Shown here piece after piece: positions 49,355-60,247 of a stretch of DNA of 64,000 bases. Under the pieces are notes generated by a model, which did not search any database, was not told the DNA's origin, and saw only the letters and a list, made by a program, of their open reading frames with translations. Origin of the DNA: Aquilaria yunnanensis (lineage: Eukaryota; Streptophyta; Magnoliopsida; Malvales; Thymelaeaceae). Where the stretch lies: the NCBI GenBank assembly GCA_039654915.1, contig CM077599.1, positions 10,604,501-10,668,500 on the forward strand. Direction: 5' to 3'. Within the stretch, counting starts at the first letter, position 1; the number at the start of each line of letters is the position of its first letter. A program made the position numbers and the translations under genes.

Positions 49355-52300
49355 TGGGGTGTTCACGGGGTGGGTAAAACAGGGTTCGTGCTCAACCCGA
49401 CCCTGCCCCGCATCATTGATCGGGTTTTACATTTCACTACTCGACTCTACCTATATACTCCAAAATTATATAAAAAACCGACCTTCATGAAAACCAGTTA
49501 AGGTCGGTTCAGTAAGAATAGATTTCTACATTCACCTGTAAGACAATAATTTTTATCCAAAAAAATTATGAAAACACACAATAACTTCAAAATGTAATTT
49601 CTAAAAAATAGTGTCTCGATCTAAATAAAATTTATGTTGCTAATAGGCAATAATTCGAGGAACAATCAAACAATTAATAACAAAACAACGAATGGCAAAT
49701 ACACAATGGCAACGGAGAAAAGAAAATCAGAAGAGTAGTTCCAAAAGACCAATAAGAAACATCCAGCTTATCCTTCATATCTTTCACATCCCATTTTTCA
49801 TCTTGCATTTGAAACAATGAACCCGTGCAACAAACACTCACACTGACAATGGAAATAACTGCAATAAATACTCACATAATCAGTATGAATTGATGTTAAC
49901 AAGAAATTCCTATTTCAAATTATGTATTGAAGTTAATAAGAACTTACTATTGTGATACCATGCTTGTCCTTCATAACTGTCTCATGCTTCACCATCAACA
50001 TTAACTGATGTTTGTTTTGATGCTCCAGAAAATTCTATGAAATTTAAGTTGTAAAATAAGTTATATGTATCATTATTTTATGCACATATAATACAATATA
50101 GTTACCACAAGTAAAAAAGAAACCATTTTACCTGATTCAATTAGTTCAAGCTTATCAATTCTTTCTTCAACCTCGGATAAAAGTGGTGCAACTCTAAACC
50201 AATCCTGTGCACAAATTAAAGCTTCTACAGCCAAAGAGGTCAAAGAGCTACAGAAAGTATCAAGCACTCTTCCTCTAGTACTAAATGTCGACTCAGAAGC
50301 AATAGTAAAAATTTGTACATCTAAAACATCTCTCGCCATCATTGAAAAAACCCGATATCTAATACTATTGACTCTCCACTGATTCAATATGTCAAATGCA
50401 GAATCAGCATCAGCATCATCATCAAAATTTTCAACAAAATACCTCTTCAACTCAGATTTAACATTAGAACCCTTTTCTTGAAATTTGTCTCTTTTACAAT
50501 TTCTGTATCTTATAAGAATTGGTACCGGAAGGAAGTAGTGCTTGCTTTTCTTTTATTCCTCACCAACATCAATAACCATACTTGTTTGCCCCGTTGAGGA
50601 TGTAGAATTTGTGCTATATTCTTCAAACATTGCAAACAATTTATACTCCATTAACTTAGTCATTTCAACACCCTTTTCAACTTCATAAGAATTTTCAAAA
50701 TTCCAATTTACATAATCAAACTTGTATCAAGGATCAAGACAGCAATAAAGAGCATGACATTCATATTCTTGAAATTTCCTTAATATTCTTCATATTTGTC
50801 TCTCATTTTTTAATCAAATTTCTATCGAGGATTAAGAATTTGTTAGCCATATATTTCAAGTGAACATCATCACTGTCTTAATCTCATTCAATGCTGCCTC
50901 AATCCCATAAATTTTATGGAATAAATTATTTGCGGTCACATACAAGAAACCAGAAACAGGAGTTGTTGTTTCATAAAAATGTTACAAGAAATGCACCATT
51001 ATCCTAGCATGTGCCCAATCATCATCAGTAGGAACACCATCCTTATCCATAAGATCAAATTTATACTGAAGATTATGATTTCATAAGTTATCAAATGCCT
51101 TTTGAAACTTACAAGCTGTATCTAGCATCAAGAAAGTTGAATTCCACCTAGTCTCCACATTTAAGCAAAGGAGGCTCTTCCAATCAATTTTTACAACAAC
51201 TACACTGTCCTTAAATTTTCTTAACCTATAAGGAGAAGACCTTATATATCTCACAGCACCTCGAATTCAAACAATCGAATCATCAATCTCTTTTAAACCA
51301 TCTTTTACAACTAGGTTAATAATGAGTGCACAACACTGCATGTGAAGATATTCTCCATTTAAAACAATTTCATCCTTTATTTTCCTTTTCAAGTATGAAA
51401 GAGTAACATCATTAGAAGATGCATTGTCAATAGTTATGGTGAAAACCTTGTCAATCCCCCAAACTTGTAAACATTTTTCAATTACCTTGCCAACTTCTTT
51501 ACCTTTATGACTACGAATAAGATGGAAGTTTAAGATTTTTTTATGCAAATTCTATTCTTCATTAATGAAATGAACAGTTAAACAAATGTAGTTAAAATTT
51601 TGGATTGATGTCCATGTATCAGTTGTAAGACATACCCTATAAGCCTTTTTGTTTAACAACTTCCTCATGTTTACCTTTTCTTACAATTATAGCTTAAGAC
51701 AATCCCTAGCCATAGTAATACGAAAAGACACTTGAAATTTAGGTTGAGCAACACTCATGAAATGATGAAAACTGTCACGTTCAACCATTTTGAATGGAAG
51801 TTCATCAACAATGATCATGCGAATCAAAGCCTTCTTACATGATTCTTGATCAAATTTCCAATTCACAATACCACCAGAACTATCCCCACCAATTTATTTC
51901 TTGAAAGAAAGAGACTGTTACTTTTTATCATCTGTTGAATCAAACCAATTTTTGTAACACCTATCAACATAGCTTCTTAACAATATTGTACCGTTCCTAT
52001 GAGGACAGTTCAACTCATCACCACACTTAAAGCACCTAGCAACTTGATCATCTTTTTTAACACAAGACAATTTTTCAAAGTATTCCCAAACTATTGATGG
52101 TTGTCTACTACCTTCCTTTTACCAGTAATATTGAAGCCTTGAGTTGAAATGTTAGCTGCAACATTTACCTCTTATTCTAGCAATGGACTTTCACAATCTC
52201 CGTTTGAATCCTTCTTAAATCAGTCATCTGCAACCTTTAATAAGTTAGTCAAAGTTAGTCCATTATTAAATGTACACTAGATTGGTTGATTATTAATCCA

Positions 52301-53295
52301 ATAATTTGGGCGAATGAACTATAGAAGTTAACTAACAGAATATTTCTAATTCGGTTGAATGAACTATAGAGCAATCCTTATGTTTGCTCCTAAAAATAAT
52401 TTTTAGGCATCATTCAGAATGAGCTACAAAGCAAATCATTTTGTTCTTTTCTTTATGAACCAAAGTTACTAATTTTTTGGCATAGAGATCAAATAGAGGC
52501 TGCAACATTTCTCAATATTTGCTAAAAGATATCTATTAACTGAGAGAGAATGAACTGGAGCAGAGAGAGCAGCGCATCTTACTCTTTTTTGTTAACAATG
52601 TCGAGAAAGAATGAACTGGAGTAGAAAGAATGGTAGTTAACAAGGCCGACAGCAATCGAGCAGAGAGAGCACGAAGAGAAAATGAGAACTAGAGAAGTCA
52701 CTCAAGTCAAGCTACAACAGAGCGAATGAGGAAAAGAGTAAACCTGCCCAACGGTGCTATATGTGCAAAGAAAGGCCGAGAGTAGACCAGTAGCAAAGTA
52801 GCCACCGAATTCACGGCAGCAAGAGCAGTAGAGCAATGGAGGAAGAAGGCCGCTGGATTCACGCCAGTAGTAGAGTGAGGCAGCATTCGAAGTAGCCATA
52901 GCAGAGTTGATTCACGCTAGCTTCTAGATTCACGCTAGCTTTGGAGTCGATGCCCAATGGTGTTATGTGAAGGAAAATCTTCAACAAACGAGCAGCAAAG
53001 TAGCGGCAACCTGTGCTACTATGAAGGCTTAGGGCTCAGCCGAGAATGAGGTGAGAATGCTAGGGATTTGGGAGTTACTAAGTTAAACATTTAGAAAGTA
53101 GCCAAATAAGCGGGTCGAGAGCAGGTTTTTATGGGTTTCAACTTTAAGACTCAACCCGCACCACATTATTCACCAGGTTTATGTTTTTACTACCTGACCC
53201 AACCCTAACCTTCATAGAACCCTCATCCATTTCGATTAATTTTGGTTTGGATCAGTTGAATTTGCGGGTTAAGTGATTTGGATGAATACCCCTAA
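49355..53295 (-). mobile_element. hAT transposon, RICESLEEPER-like, 3.9 kb
   Basis: The left end begins TGGGGTGTTCACGGGG and the right end finishes TGAATACCCCTAA (reverse complement TTAGGGGTATTCA). An 8-bp duplication, AATCAAGT / ACTCAAGT (7 of 8), lies at 49347-49354 and 53296-53303. Subterminal zones hold repeated CAACCCGACCC / GGGTTTTAC words, usual for hAT ends. The interior carries a minus-strand BED-finger hAT transposase with scattered stops. It sits entirely inside the Mutator-type MITE. Confidence 0.85.
50073..52190 (-). pseudogene. hAT transposase (BED zinc finger, RICESLEEPER-like), disrupted
   Basis: Minus strand, one continuous frame apart from stops and small shifts. Near 52100-51920 is a BED-type finger: PSIVWEYFEKLSCVKK, then VARCFKCGDELNC, then NGTILLRSYVDRC. 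About 51640 has VCLTTDTWTSIQNFNYICLT with the first catalytic Asp. From 51548 to 51267: HKKILNFHLIRSHKGKE, then FTITIDNASSND with the second Asp, then LHMQCCALIINLVVKDGL. About 51190-51150 reads NVETRWNSTFLML. The C-terminal dimerisation domain at 50450-50110 reads FDILNQWRVNSIRYRVFS, ARDVLDVQ, then ASESTFSTRGRVLDTFCSSL and ALICAQDW, the 'hATC' signature. Stops occur after HFINEE (near 51553), after DDSIV (51267), near 50555 and elsewhere; the catalytic residues themselves are kept. Confidence 0.88.
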
Positions 53296-53448
53296 ACTCA
53301 AGTTTTTATATCTGCCTAAAAATAGAGATTAATGTGTAATAAATTATAAAATTTTGAGATTAATTTAAAATAAAATGAAGGTTGGGAAATTATTTATAAT
53401 ACAAATTAAAGGTTTAAAACTAATGGTGCTTTTTATCCCGGGAAAAAG

Positions 53449-54116
53449 TACTAAGATATTCTGAAAACCCCACAAAAAGTACTCCATCAGCCAGAGAAAA
53501 TATCCCTTTGGAGACTTGGAGTGGGACGTTTTTTTAGACCTCGCTAACTTGGAGGATGATGATGGTGTACATTGATTTGGATATCATACGCCTAATCAGC
53601 TAGAAAATATCAATGATAGCAAAAGTCACTCCAACAGACGCTTTCGCTGCTTTTTCTTATGATAACTGAAATCTTTTTCACTCAGAAAATCGTCACTGGG
53701 CAAAAGTTGGGGCCACTAATTATTTTAATCAAGCAAAAATGTTGAGGCCGCTAAGATTGACTCGCCCTGATTAATCATGTGGGGCGGGCACCTTTCCGTG
53801 GAGTTATTCTGGCCTCAACCTCAGGACGGGAACGCTTTGAATATATTACTATTTCCCATTTTGAAAGCGGCAGGTTTTCAAACATCCGCTTAATAGGATT
53901 AGTTGAGGCGAGGTTTGCTTTTGATCCGATCTCGTATTAGTGTAAGTAATTAGTGTTTTAGTTTTAAAAAAATTATTCAATGACAGCTTTTAATTTTTAG
54001 TTTTAGTATTTTTAACTCAATTATTAAATAAATTATCAAAAATTCTAACACTAACAATAAAAACCATTTCCAAACAAAGGCTTTAAGCTAGGACCTAAAA
54101 TCCAGTCATCTCGTCT
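53449..54116. other. Intergenic stretch, no gene
   Basis: AT-rich with a GC-richer patch at 53760-53850. No domain or bounded repeat recognised. Confidence 0.45.
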
Positions 54117-54422
54117 CAACTTAATCTAAAATGATTTATTTTTAACTTTACATATTTTTATTTAAAATTAAATTTATGTGAAAGTTAATATTATATAGGT
54201 ATAATAATCCATTGAAAATATAATTTTTATAATCTTACTAAATTTTTGTAAATTCTTTTAGCTTTAGGAATTAAAAAATAAAAATTCATAAAAAATTAAT
54301 AACATTATAAAAAATTACTTTCAAATGGGTTATTGTATCTACATAATATTGATTTTCAAATCAAATTGGTTCGAGATAGAAAAAAATGTAAAAATAAAAA
54401 TAAGTCATTTTAGATCAAGTTG
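54117..54422. mobile_element. Foldback MITE, ~306 bp
   Basis: The left arm CAACTTAATCTAAAATGA pairs with the right arm TCATTTTAGATCAAGTTG, and pairing continues through most of the element, so the whole unit can fold on itself. The inner TTGTATCTACATAATATTG and GTAAAAATAAAAATAAGTCA words are shared with the MITE at 61200-61543. Confidence 0.7.
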
Positions 54423-54478
54423 ACTTAAGTAAAAACGAAAACATTACTTCGTTGAGTTGTATCGGTACTGGCCTAGGC

Positions 54479-55283
54479 TAGGGGTGTTATCGAATTGAGC
54501 CGAGCTCGAACCCTTTAGGCTTGAGCTCGGCTCATTTTACTCTAAGGAGTGCTCGAGCTCGAACTCAGGCTCAACGAATTCGGGGAAATGATGTTCGAGT
54601 TCAGCTTAGGATGATGCTCGAGCTTGATTCGAACCTGTGAAATGTTCAAAAAACCTGCTAAGAGCTCGTTGTGTGAGCTTTGTTCGAGCTTGATTAGGCA
54701 TGTTCAAGCTTGAGCTCATTTTGAAAAGAAAAATAAAAACAACAATAAAATCCATAACAATTACATAATCAAGTTTAATATCAAAAAGAAAATTTCAACA
54801 ATCAAACTCATGCCAATCTCAAGAATAATCGAACCAATATTAGCATTGATTCAACAGCCAAGTTTCAGCAATAATCTCAGCAACCAATAGAGGTTGGCAT
54901 GCGTGTAACAGAGGAAACTTGGGAGAGTTTGACTACAGAGATTGGCGCGACACTATCGACGGAGTTAGGAGAACTGAGCGACACACCATCAGATTGCGGC
55001 TGCATAAGTTGCTCAACAGAGAAGAGGAGCGGCTAAGGAGAAAGTAGGAAATTGAGGGAGATATGCGGCGGACAAACTGCTCCGGCACAGCCCCATCGAT
55101 GTCAGAGATGTGAAGGACTGACAACAGTCTTAGGGCTGAGAATTAGAGACACTGTCGTCATCGTATGCCTGCTGTGCTAAGTGCTGAGGGTGGTGAGCTC
55201 GCAAAGTAGAGTTTCAATCTTCAAATTTTACATTTTAGGGTTTTACTTCATTTTATTTATTAATTACATAATCTTTACATTTA

Positions 55284-55328
<45 letters not shown>

Positions 55329-55569
55329 GGTTTAATGGACTCGAAAACTTATCAAACCGAACACTAACCTGTTTAAGCTCAATTCAATAAGGGATTTGAA
55401 TCGTAAAATGGGCTTGAGTTTGTGCTCAAAGTTTGATAGGTCCGATTCATTAGCAATAATTTCAAGTCCGAGCTCTAATAAATCGATAAAAGCTCGGCTT
55501 GCTAATACTCCTAGCCCGGGCTATTTGATAGAGTTGGCCAGTGAACCTCGAACTCAGCTCATGTCTAGA
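54479..55569. mobile_element. Non-autonomous hAT-like element with GAGCTCG subterminal repeats
   Basis: The left end TAGGGGTGTTATCGAATTGA is followed by many AGCTCGAG / GAGCTCG words to 54710. The right zone (55430-55569) repeats CCGAGCTC, AAAGCTCGGCTTG and CGAACTCAGCTCATGTCTA. Inverted similarity of the ends is clear, but the last ~10 bases on the right are damaged and no 8-bp duplication is evident. An (ATT)n run of about 13 units lies inside at 55285-55325. No transposase. Confidence 0.6.
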
Positions 55570-56510
55570 TTGACCTGACACGAGTAAACCGAATCAAGGT
55601 ACTAATAGAGGCTTAGGCCAGTCATATAGGCAGGTGAACTAAGAAGATATTATTAACTTGTTTTACAAGTGTGTTTGGGAAGATTAAATAATAATTTATT
55701 TAATGCATCATTCTTAATTTTTTTTTACTTCACTTGTATAGCAATTAAAATTTTATAATTTAAGAAATAAAAAAATTATTCTTGAAATATTTTTTAAAAA
55801 TTTTAATTTTTTTTATTAACATTTCTCTTGTTAAGCTAGCTGGATATGCGAAAAAGTTCCTAAAAATTAATTACTTTCTAAAAAATTTTATTCAAATAAT
55901 TATTAGTAATTTTCAAAAGGTATTAGATCTGGAAAACAATAACGAAATTAAAAATAATGAGCTTTTAATTTGAAAGTAGTTTTCGACTTTGTTTTAGTCA
56001 TAGATCCTAGAATGATTTAGTTCCAAAGAATAAATCAGGAACAGGGACAGGGACAGCCAAATGGTAATAGTAACAGCCACAAAACTGTGGGAGTTTAAGC
56101 TTTAATATACTGTGTTTAACCCTTTTTTTTTCCACAATTTTATGTTCTTACTACTAATTGAGAAATTTATATGTAAATGTTTTATAAATTTTTTTGTCTC
56201 AAATTAAATATGTTTTTTCTTCCCATTACGCGAACGAATTAACATAGTTTGGTGGCTTATAAAAATATGGTGATGACACTAATCTGGTGTGTTATTAGAC
56301 TTAATTATGACCATTATAATTTGTCCTTTTTAAAATTATTGGGAGTGCAGGACCTGCCCCACGGGCCACACCCCGTACCTATAGTTGCGAATCCTCCAAC
56401 ACTAACAGCAATAGTTTTTCGAAGGTCCAGCCGCTTTCCCTGACAGCCGTCCCATTCGTGCTGGGAGCAAATTCCACCAATTAATCTTTTCTAGAACTAT
56501 CTTCCTATTC
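55570..56510. other. AT-rich stretch, nothing recognised
   Basis: No gene or bounded element. Positions 56340-56470 are GC-richer but carry only a short unrecognised frame. Confidence 0.45.
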
Positions 56511-57300
56511 ATCACAAGGAAGTGATTGATGCAAAACTCCCAGGAGAAGGGAAGGGCCGGATTCTAGTTGTCTTCCCCCTTGAAATCCTTAATTCATCCA
56601 ATATAGATTTTCGTCTGGCTGAAAAAACATAATTAATATAGCAGAGTCTCAACATTATAACATTAGCCGCCACTACAAGAAAAAAAAAATAATCAACTCA
56701 ACACTCGACAGCTATTGGCATATATAATAAGACAATCGGAAAGGCCTTTGATAATTTCTTACCTCAACTTATCGTGGGACCAACAAGGCCTGGTGCTCCA
56801 CATGTACATCACCTCTCTCTCAAGTCCAGGGGATCGTTTATATTCTCCTCTATGTATAAATTAGCAATTGCACTGAAACCCTCCCACACACCTCTCACTC
56901 TCCACAGACATTGGGGAAGGGATTTTTCCAATAAGAAAGTGATGCAAAACTCGAAGAGAAGGGAAAGGATTGTAGTTGGCTTCCCCATTGAAATCCTTAC
57001 TACGTTCAGATGCAAGCGTAGATTTTTGTCTGGCCAAAAAAACATAATTAATATAACAAAGTTTAGAAGGAACTAAAGCGGCGTTAGCAGGAGCTCGAGC
57101 CCCTAAAATTATAAAATATATTTTATTTTTTTTAGATTTTAAAGGTAAATATATTCTCCGTGCCTTTCATTAAGATTGGTCAAATTACCTTATAAGAATT
57201 GTAGTTTAAAACAATATTTATTTTAACCCATTCTTTATCGGAAATTCTGAGTCCACCCCTAACGATAGTGCCTCAACATTGTAACATTAGCTGCAATTTA
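56511..57300 (+). repeat. Direct duplication interrupted by an insertion
   Basis: Copy 1 (56526-56680) and copy 2 (56937-57063 plus 57266-57300) share, in order: GATGCAAAACTC, GAGAAGGGAA(A/G)GG, TTGTAGTTGGCTTCCCC or a close variant, TTGAAATCCTTA, TAGATTTTTGTCTGGC, AAAAAACATAATTAATATA, then CTCAACATT(A/G)TAACATTAGC. Copy 2 is split by about 200 bases (57064-57265) that resemble a small transposon (CCCCTAAAATTATAAAATAT...TCTGAGTCCACCCCTAA). The nature of the duplicated unit is unknown. Confidence 0.65.
56694..56896 (+). promoter_or_regulatory. Second, gene-less copy of the B3 gene 3 promoter
   Basis: This block matches the region just upstream of B3 gene 3 (about 58005-58180). Shared in order: CTCAACACTCGA(C/G)AG, AAATAAGACA or AATAAGACA, ACCTTTG or GCCTTTG, then ATTCTCCTCTATGTATA against ATTCTCCTCTATATATC, TTGCAC..AAACC, and CCCACACACCTCTCA. 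Spacing between blocks is similar (about 120-135 bases from first to TATA region). No B3 coding sequence follows; instead the direct repeat at 56937 begins. It is probably the remnant of a duplicated B3 gene that lost its body, or a duplication of the promoter alone. Confidence 0.65.
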
Positions 57301-57440
57301 GGATTAAAACTGCAACATTTTATACTTACAGAATGCTATCAATGCAACATATGAAACAGTTAGAGTACGGTAGTGGAATTTACACACCCTGGCCTGTGGG
57401 GTATCTCAATCTTGGTGGGGCAAGGCGTGGGCCCTCAAGT

Positions 57441-57997
57441 ACAAGTGTGTATTCAGTTGAATTGGTTTACAACCGATCCGAATAGAACAATCCAATTAAT
57501 CTTTTGTTTTTGTAAATTTAATGGAAACCATTCGAATTACATATTAAAACTGATTCAAACCATCCGAATTAAAATTTGGTAATTTTAATTTTTATCTGAA
57601 TCATCCAGATTGTAATTTAATTTATCCAATTTTTATAATTTAGTTTTTTTATTAGAATTAAACACATGATAATTGAAAAAGTAAAATAAAATTTGAAAAA
57701 ATTATGATAATATTCTATTTATACATAAACTTAAGATCAATTTGATTCAAAACATATAGTTTAAAATTAACAAAAATGACCTTATATATATGGAATTAAC
57801 AGGTATAATTATAAAATACATATTACTTTTTAGTTTATTCAATTTTAAACATAAAATCAATAATTAATCTAATAGCTAAATAAAAAATTTAATTTCAATT
57901 AAATTGAAACCAAATAACTAAATAATCTAACTATTTTACCCAATTTAAAAAATCTATTTAAATTATTTAATTTTATCTAAATAGTGAACACTTCTCC
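57441..57997. mobile_element. Non-autonomous hAT-like element, 557 bp, in the B3 gene 3 upstream region
   Basis: The left end is ACAAGTGTGTATTCA; the reverse complement of the right end is TGGAGAAGTGTTCAC. An 8-bp duplication, CCTCAAGT / ACTCAAGT (7 of 8), lies at 57433-57440 and 57998-58005. The interior repeats CCATCCGAATTA and ATTTAAATTATTTAAT-type words as in other plant hAT MITEs. It ends 240 bases before the B3 start codon. Confidence 0.6.
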
Positions 57998-58135
57998 ACT
58001 CAAGTCTCAACACTCGAGAGTCGTTGGTCATGATAAATAAGACACAGGGGCCCCGGATTAATTAAGGACCTTTGCCCCTGCCTTCGCCAACTTGCCTTCT
58101 TCATTATGTGTTGACAAGTGTCCGCAATTCTCCTC

Positions 58136-58142
58136 TATATAT
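58136..58142 (+). promoter_or_regulatory. Candidate TATA box of B3 gene 3
   Basis: TATATAT in CTCCTCTATATATCAGCCC, 96 bases upstream of the ATG. The equivalent position in the gene-less promoter copy at 56845 reads TATGTATAAA, supporting that this is a real core promoter. Confidence 0.55.
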
Positions 58143-58237
58143 CAGCCCTTGCACGGAAACCGTCCCACACACCTCTCATCTCCCTAGCTAGCTAGCTAGC
58201 TGGCTGATCCGCCCCTTAATTTTCAATCTGACATTTG

Positions 58238-59062
58238 ATGGCCATGAAGGGCGGATCCCATCCACCTGATCAAGCTCTTCCTGAGGGAGCGAAGCTCCTC
58301 TTCTCGCGCCGGCTCAAGCCCACTTCCATCAAAAAGAGGCTACCTGTGCCCACAAATACCCTTCCCAACTTCCCTCCTTTCGGACAATCGCACGCCGTGG
58401 AGCTCCGGGTGCGCTTCCAAAACCACATGTACCGAATGGAGTGCTCTACCCGCACAACAGGGAGGTACAAGAAACCCGTTCTTTCCAGAGGTTGGATCGA
58501 GTTCGTTCGACGGAACCGGTTGAACGTAGGAGACAAGGTCACTCTCTTCAAGCTCCGCCCGGACGGCGAAACTGGCGGGCCCGTTTATCTGATCCAAGTG
58601 GAAAGAGAATCAGCTGTCTTGAGCACTACTGTCCAGCGACATGATCAGGGACCTGCAGCTTTAGTTGCTCAAGGCAGCGGAGACGGCTGGTGTACGTCGC
58701 GGCCTCACGCACTCCGCGACGACTACGGCCTCGTGAACGAACCGGGGGAACATCAGATAATATTGAAGACGACACATGAGGCGTCTAAGCTAGTTGTCCT
58801 TGGCGCAGGTACACCCCGTAGCTTGAGATCCGCATACGAAGCGACGGGCGGATCATCTGATTACGATACGAAAGATAAAGAAGAAATCAAGCAAGAGAGT
58901 TTTGGCAAGTCGCCGCCGTTGAAGCTATTTGGGGTCCCCATATTTTTGGTTGCTGAAGACACCACATCAACATTGGAGTTCAGCTCCTCCGAAAGGGCGG
59001 AGATTGATCAATCCGTTGTTGAGTTCGAACAACTGGATTTAGCTTGGAAGCTGGGGATATAG
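58238..59062 (+). CDS. Single-B3-domain transcription factor, copy 3 (KLFGV repression motif)
   Basis: Intronless, 274 residues from the ATG at 58238; a second in-frame ATG lies at codon 3. The B3 domain spans about 20-125: LLFSRRLKPTSIKKRLPVPT, then SH52-AVELRVRF, CSTRTTGRYKKPVLSRGW, IEFVRRNRLNVGDKVTLF and VYLIQVERE. Residues 229-233 are KLFGV, an exact R/KLFGV repression motif of the type in plant RAV and class-B heat-shock factors, preceded by an acidic/basic KDKEEIKQES stretch. An acidic tail (TLEFSSSERAEIDQSVVEFE) follows. The C-terminal half aligns with copy 2 (KQ(E/K)...K(S)(P/L)...VK/LK(I/L)FGV) but is longer. A possible polyadenylation signal, AATAAA, lies at 59084, though it is close to the stop. 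Upstream there are a TATA box, an hAT-like insertion and a duplicated promoter copy. Likely a nuclear repressor; targets unknown. Confidence 0.87.
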   Translation: MAMKGGSHPPDQALPEGAKLLFSRRLKPTSIKKRLPVPTNTLPNFPPFGQSHAVELRVRFQNHMYRMECSTRTTGRYKKPVLSRGWIEFVRRNRLNVGDKVTLFKLRPDGETGGPVYLIQVERESAVLSTTVQRHDQGPAALVAQGSGDGWCTSRPHALRDDYGLVNEPGEHQIILKTTHEASKLVVLGAGTPRSLRSAYEATGGSSDYDTKDKEEIKQESFGKSPPLKLFGVPIFLVAEDTTSTLEFSSSERAEIDQSVVEFEQLDLAWKLGI

Positions 59063-60247
59063 TTAACCAATCTTTAATGAAATAATAAAGTACTAGCAAG
59101 TACAGGTAGTCATTTGGGAAAAAGGAAAGTGTTAAGACATTATCTACGTATCTTTTTTATGGTGTACGAAGTCTGTAAAGTTGTTGAGTTTTTGGATTCT
59201 GCGGCATCTCCATAGCATTAGCAAGCATCCGCGAGCTCCAGAGCCACGACGAAGACCAAGACCAAGACCAAGACCCTCGTCTCAACAATTCAACTGGTAA
59301 GATGGATCGCCGTGAAATGCCTCCATTTAATTAACCCAGTTATGTTAAGTTTTCGAGTCCTAGAGGTGATGAGATTTTCCCTTCTCCGATCCCTGCCCTT
59401 GAGACAGATTTGCCCGTGCGAGTAATGTTAATATATATTTTTGGTACACCTGTTCGATTAATGACATGAATTACACAACATAGTATTTATTATTGAAACT
59501 ACATTTTATGCCGACCGAGCAGCATATATATACACTTTGTGAGTGAGGGACAGATTTGTAATTAACTAGCTTTTCCTTTATTTGCGCGCAATAGTACTAG
59601 TGAAAATGCTTGTAATAAGTACACATAAAATGTGTGTGTGTTGATGAGATTGTAATAAGGCGAATTGTATAATGAAGAGATTGTTACACACGATTTTGAT
59701 ACCTTCCCATTTAATTAAAGTCTTAATTTCACCGTTGGATTTTGACAGTCTTGCTCCATCGATTTCTGTTGCTCTGCTCAATCAGTTAGTTACTGTTGGG
59801 GTTTTTTATGGGTACAATTTAAAAGCTGAGGAACTTAAAACGTTATGGCTTGTTGCAAGGCTACCAGCTCATTAAATGTTTGGTTAAAGCTGGTCAAAAT
59901 TTTGTATTTACCAGCCTCTGGCTGGATCCATTCATTAATATGCTTTCTTATTTTTGAGAAAAAAAAAATACACATCGGATATATTAAGACAATTAGATCC
60001 TCACATGCTACGCCAATGGGAAAAGGAAAAAAAAATCAAACATTCGTGTCTAGCATATGGTTGAAATTTGAGACAAATCTATCGTTCGTGCATACCCTGA
60101 CAAGTAAACTATAAATTGAAATAATTTTTCTTTAGAATAGTAGACAATAGGCATGGTTCTTGCTAAGGTAGTGAGCGAACTAGAGGTCCAATCAATTGAA
60201 CTGGTCAGATCATAAATTAGAGATTTATCGAATTTTTTACGATAGGC
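59063..60247. other. 3' flank of B3 gene 3, no further gene
   Basis: It contains a short AAGACC tandem run (four units near 59254-59278) in a GC-richer patch that could be an exon, but no continuation was found. Otherwise AT-rich. Confidence 0.45.

Larger units (their letters stand above)
48959..53439. mobile_element. Mutator-type MITE split by an hAT element
   Basis: The left end is GGGTAAATAGCATCAATAGT; the reverse complement of the right end is GGGATAAAAAGCACCATTAGT, with similarity extending roughly 120 bases inward on each side. An exact 9-bp duplication, GGGAAAAAG, flanks the pair at 48950-48958 and 53440-53448. Removing the internal hAT (3941 bases plus one 8-bp duplication) leaves a 532-bp element, a normal MITE size, so the hAT inserted later. 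A truncated relative starts at 22654. Confidence 0.82.
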
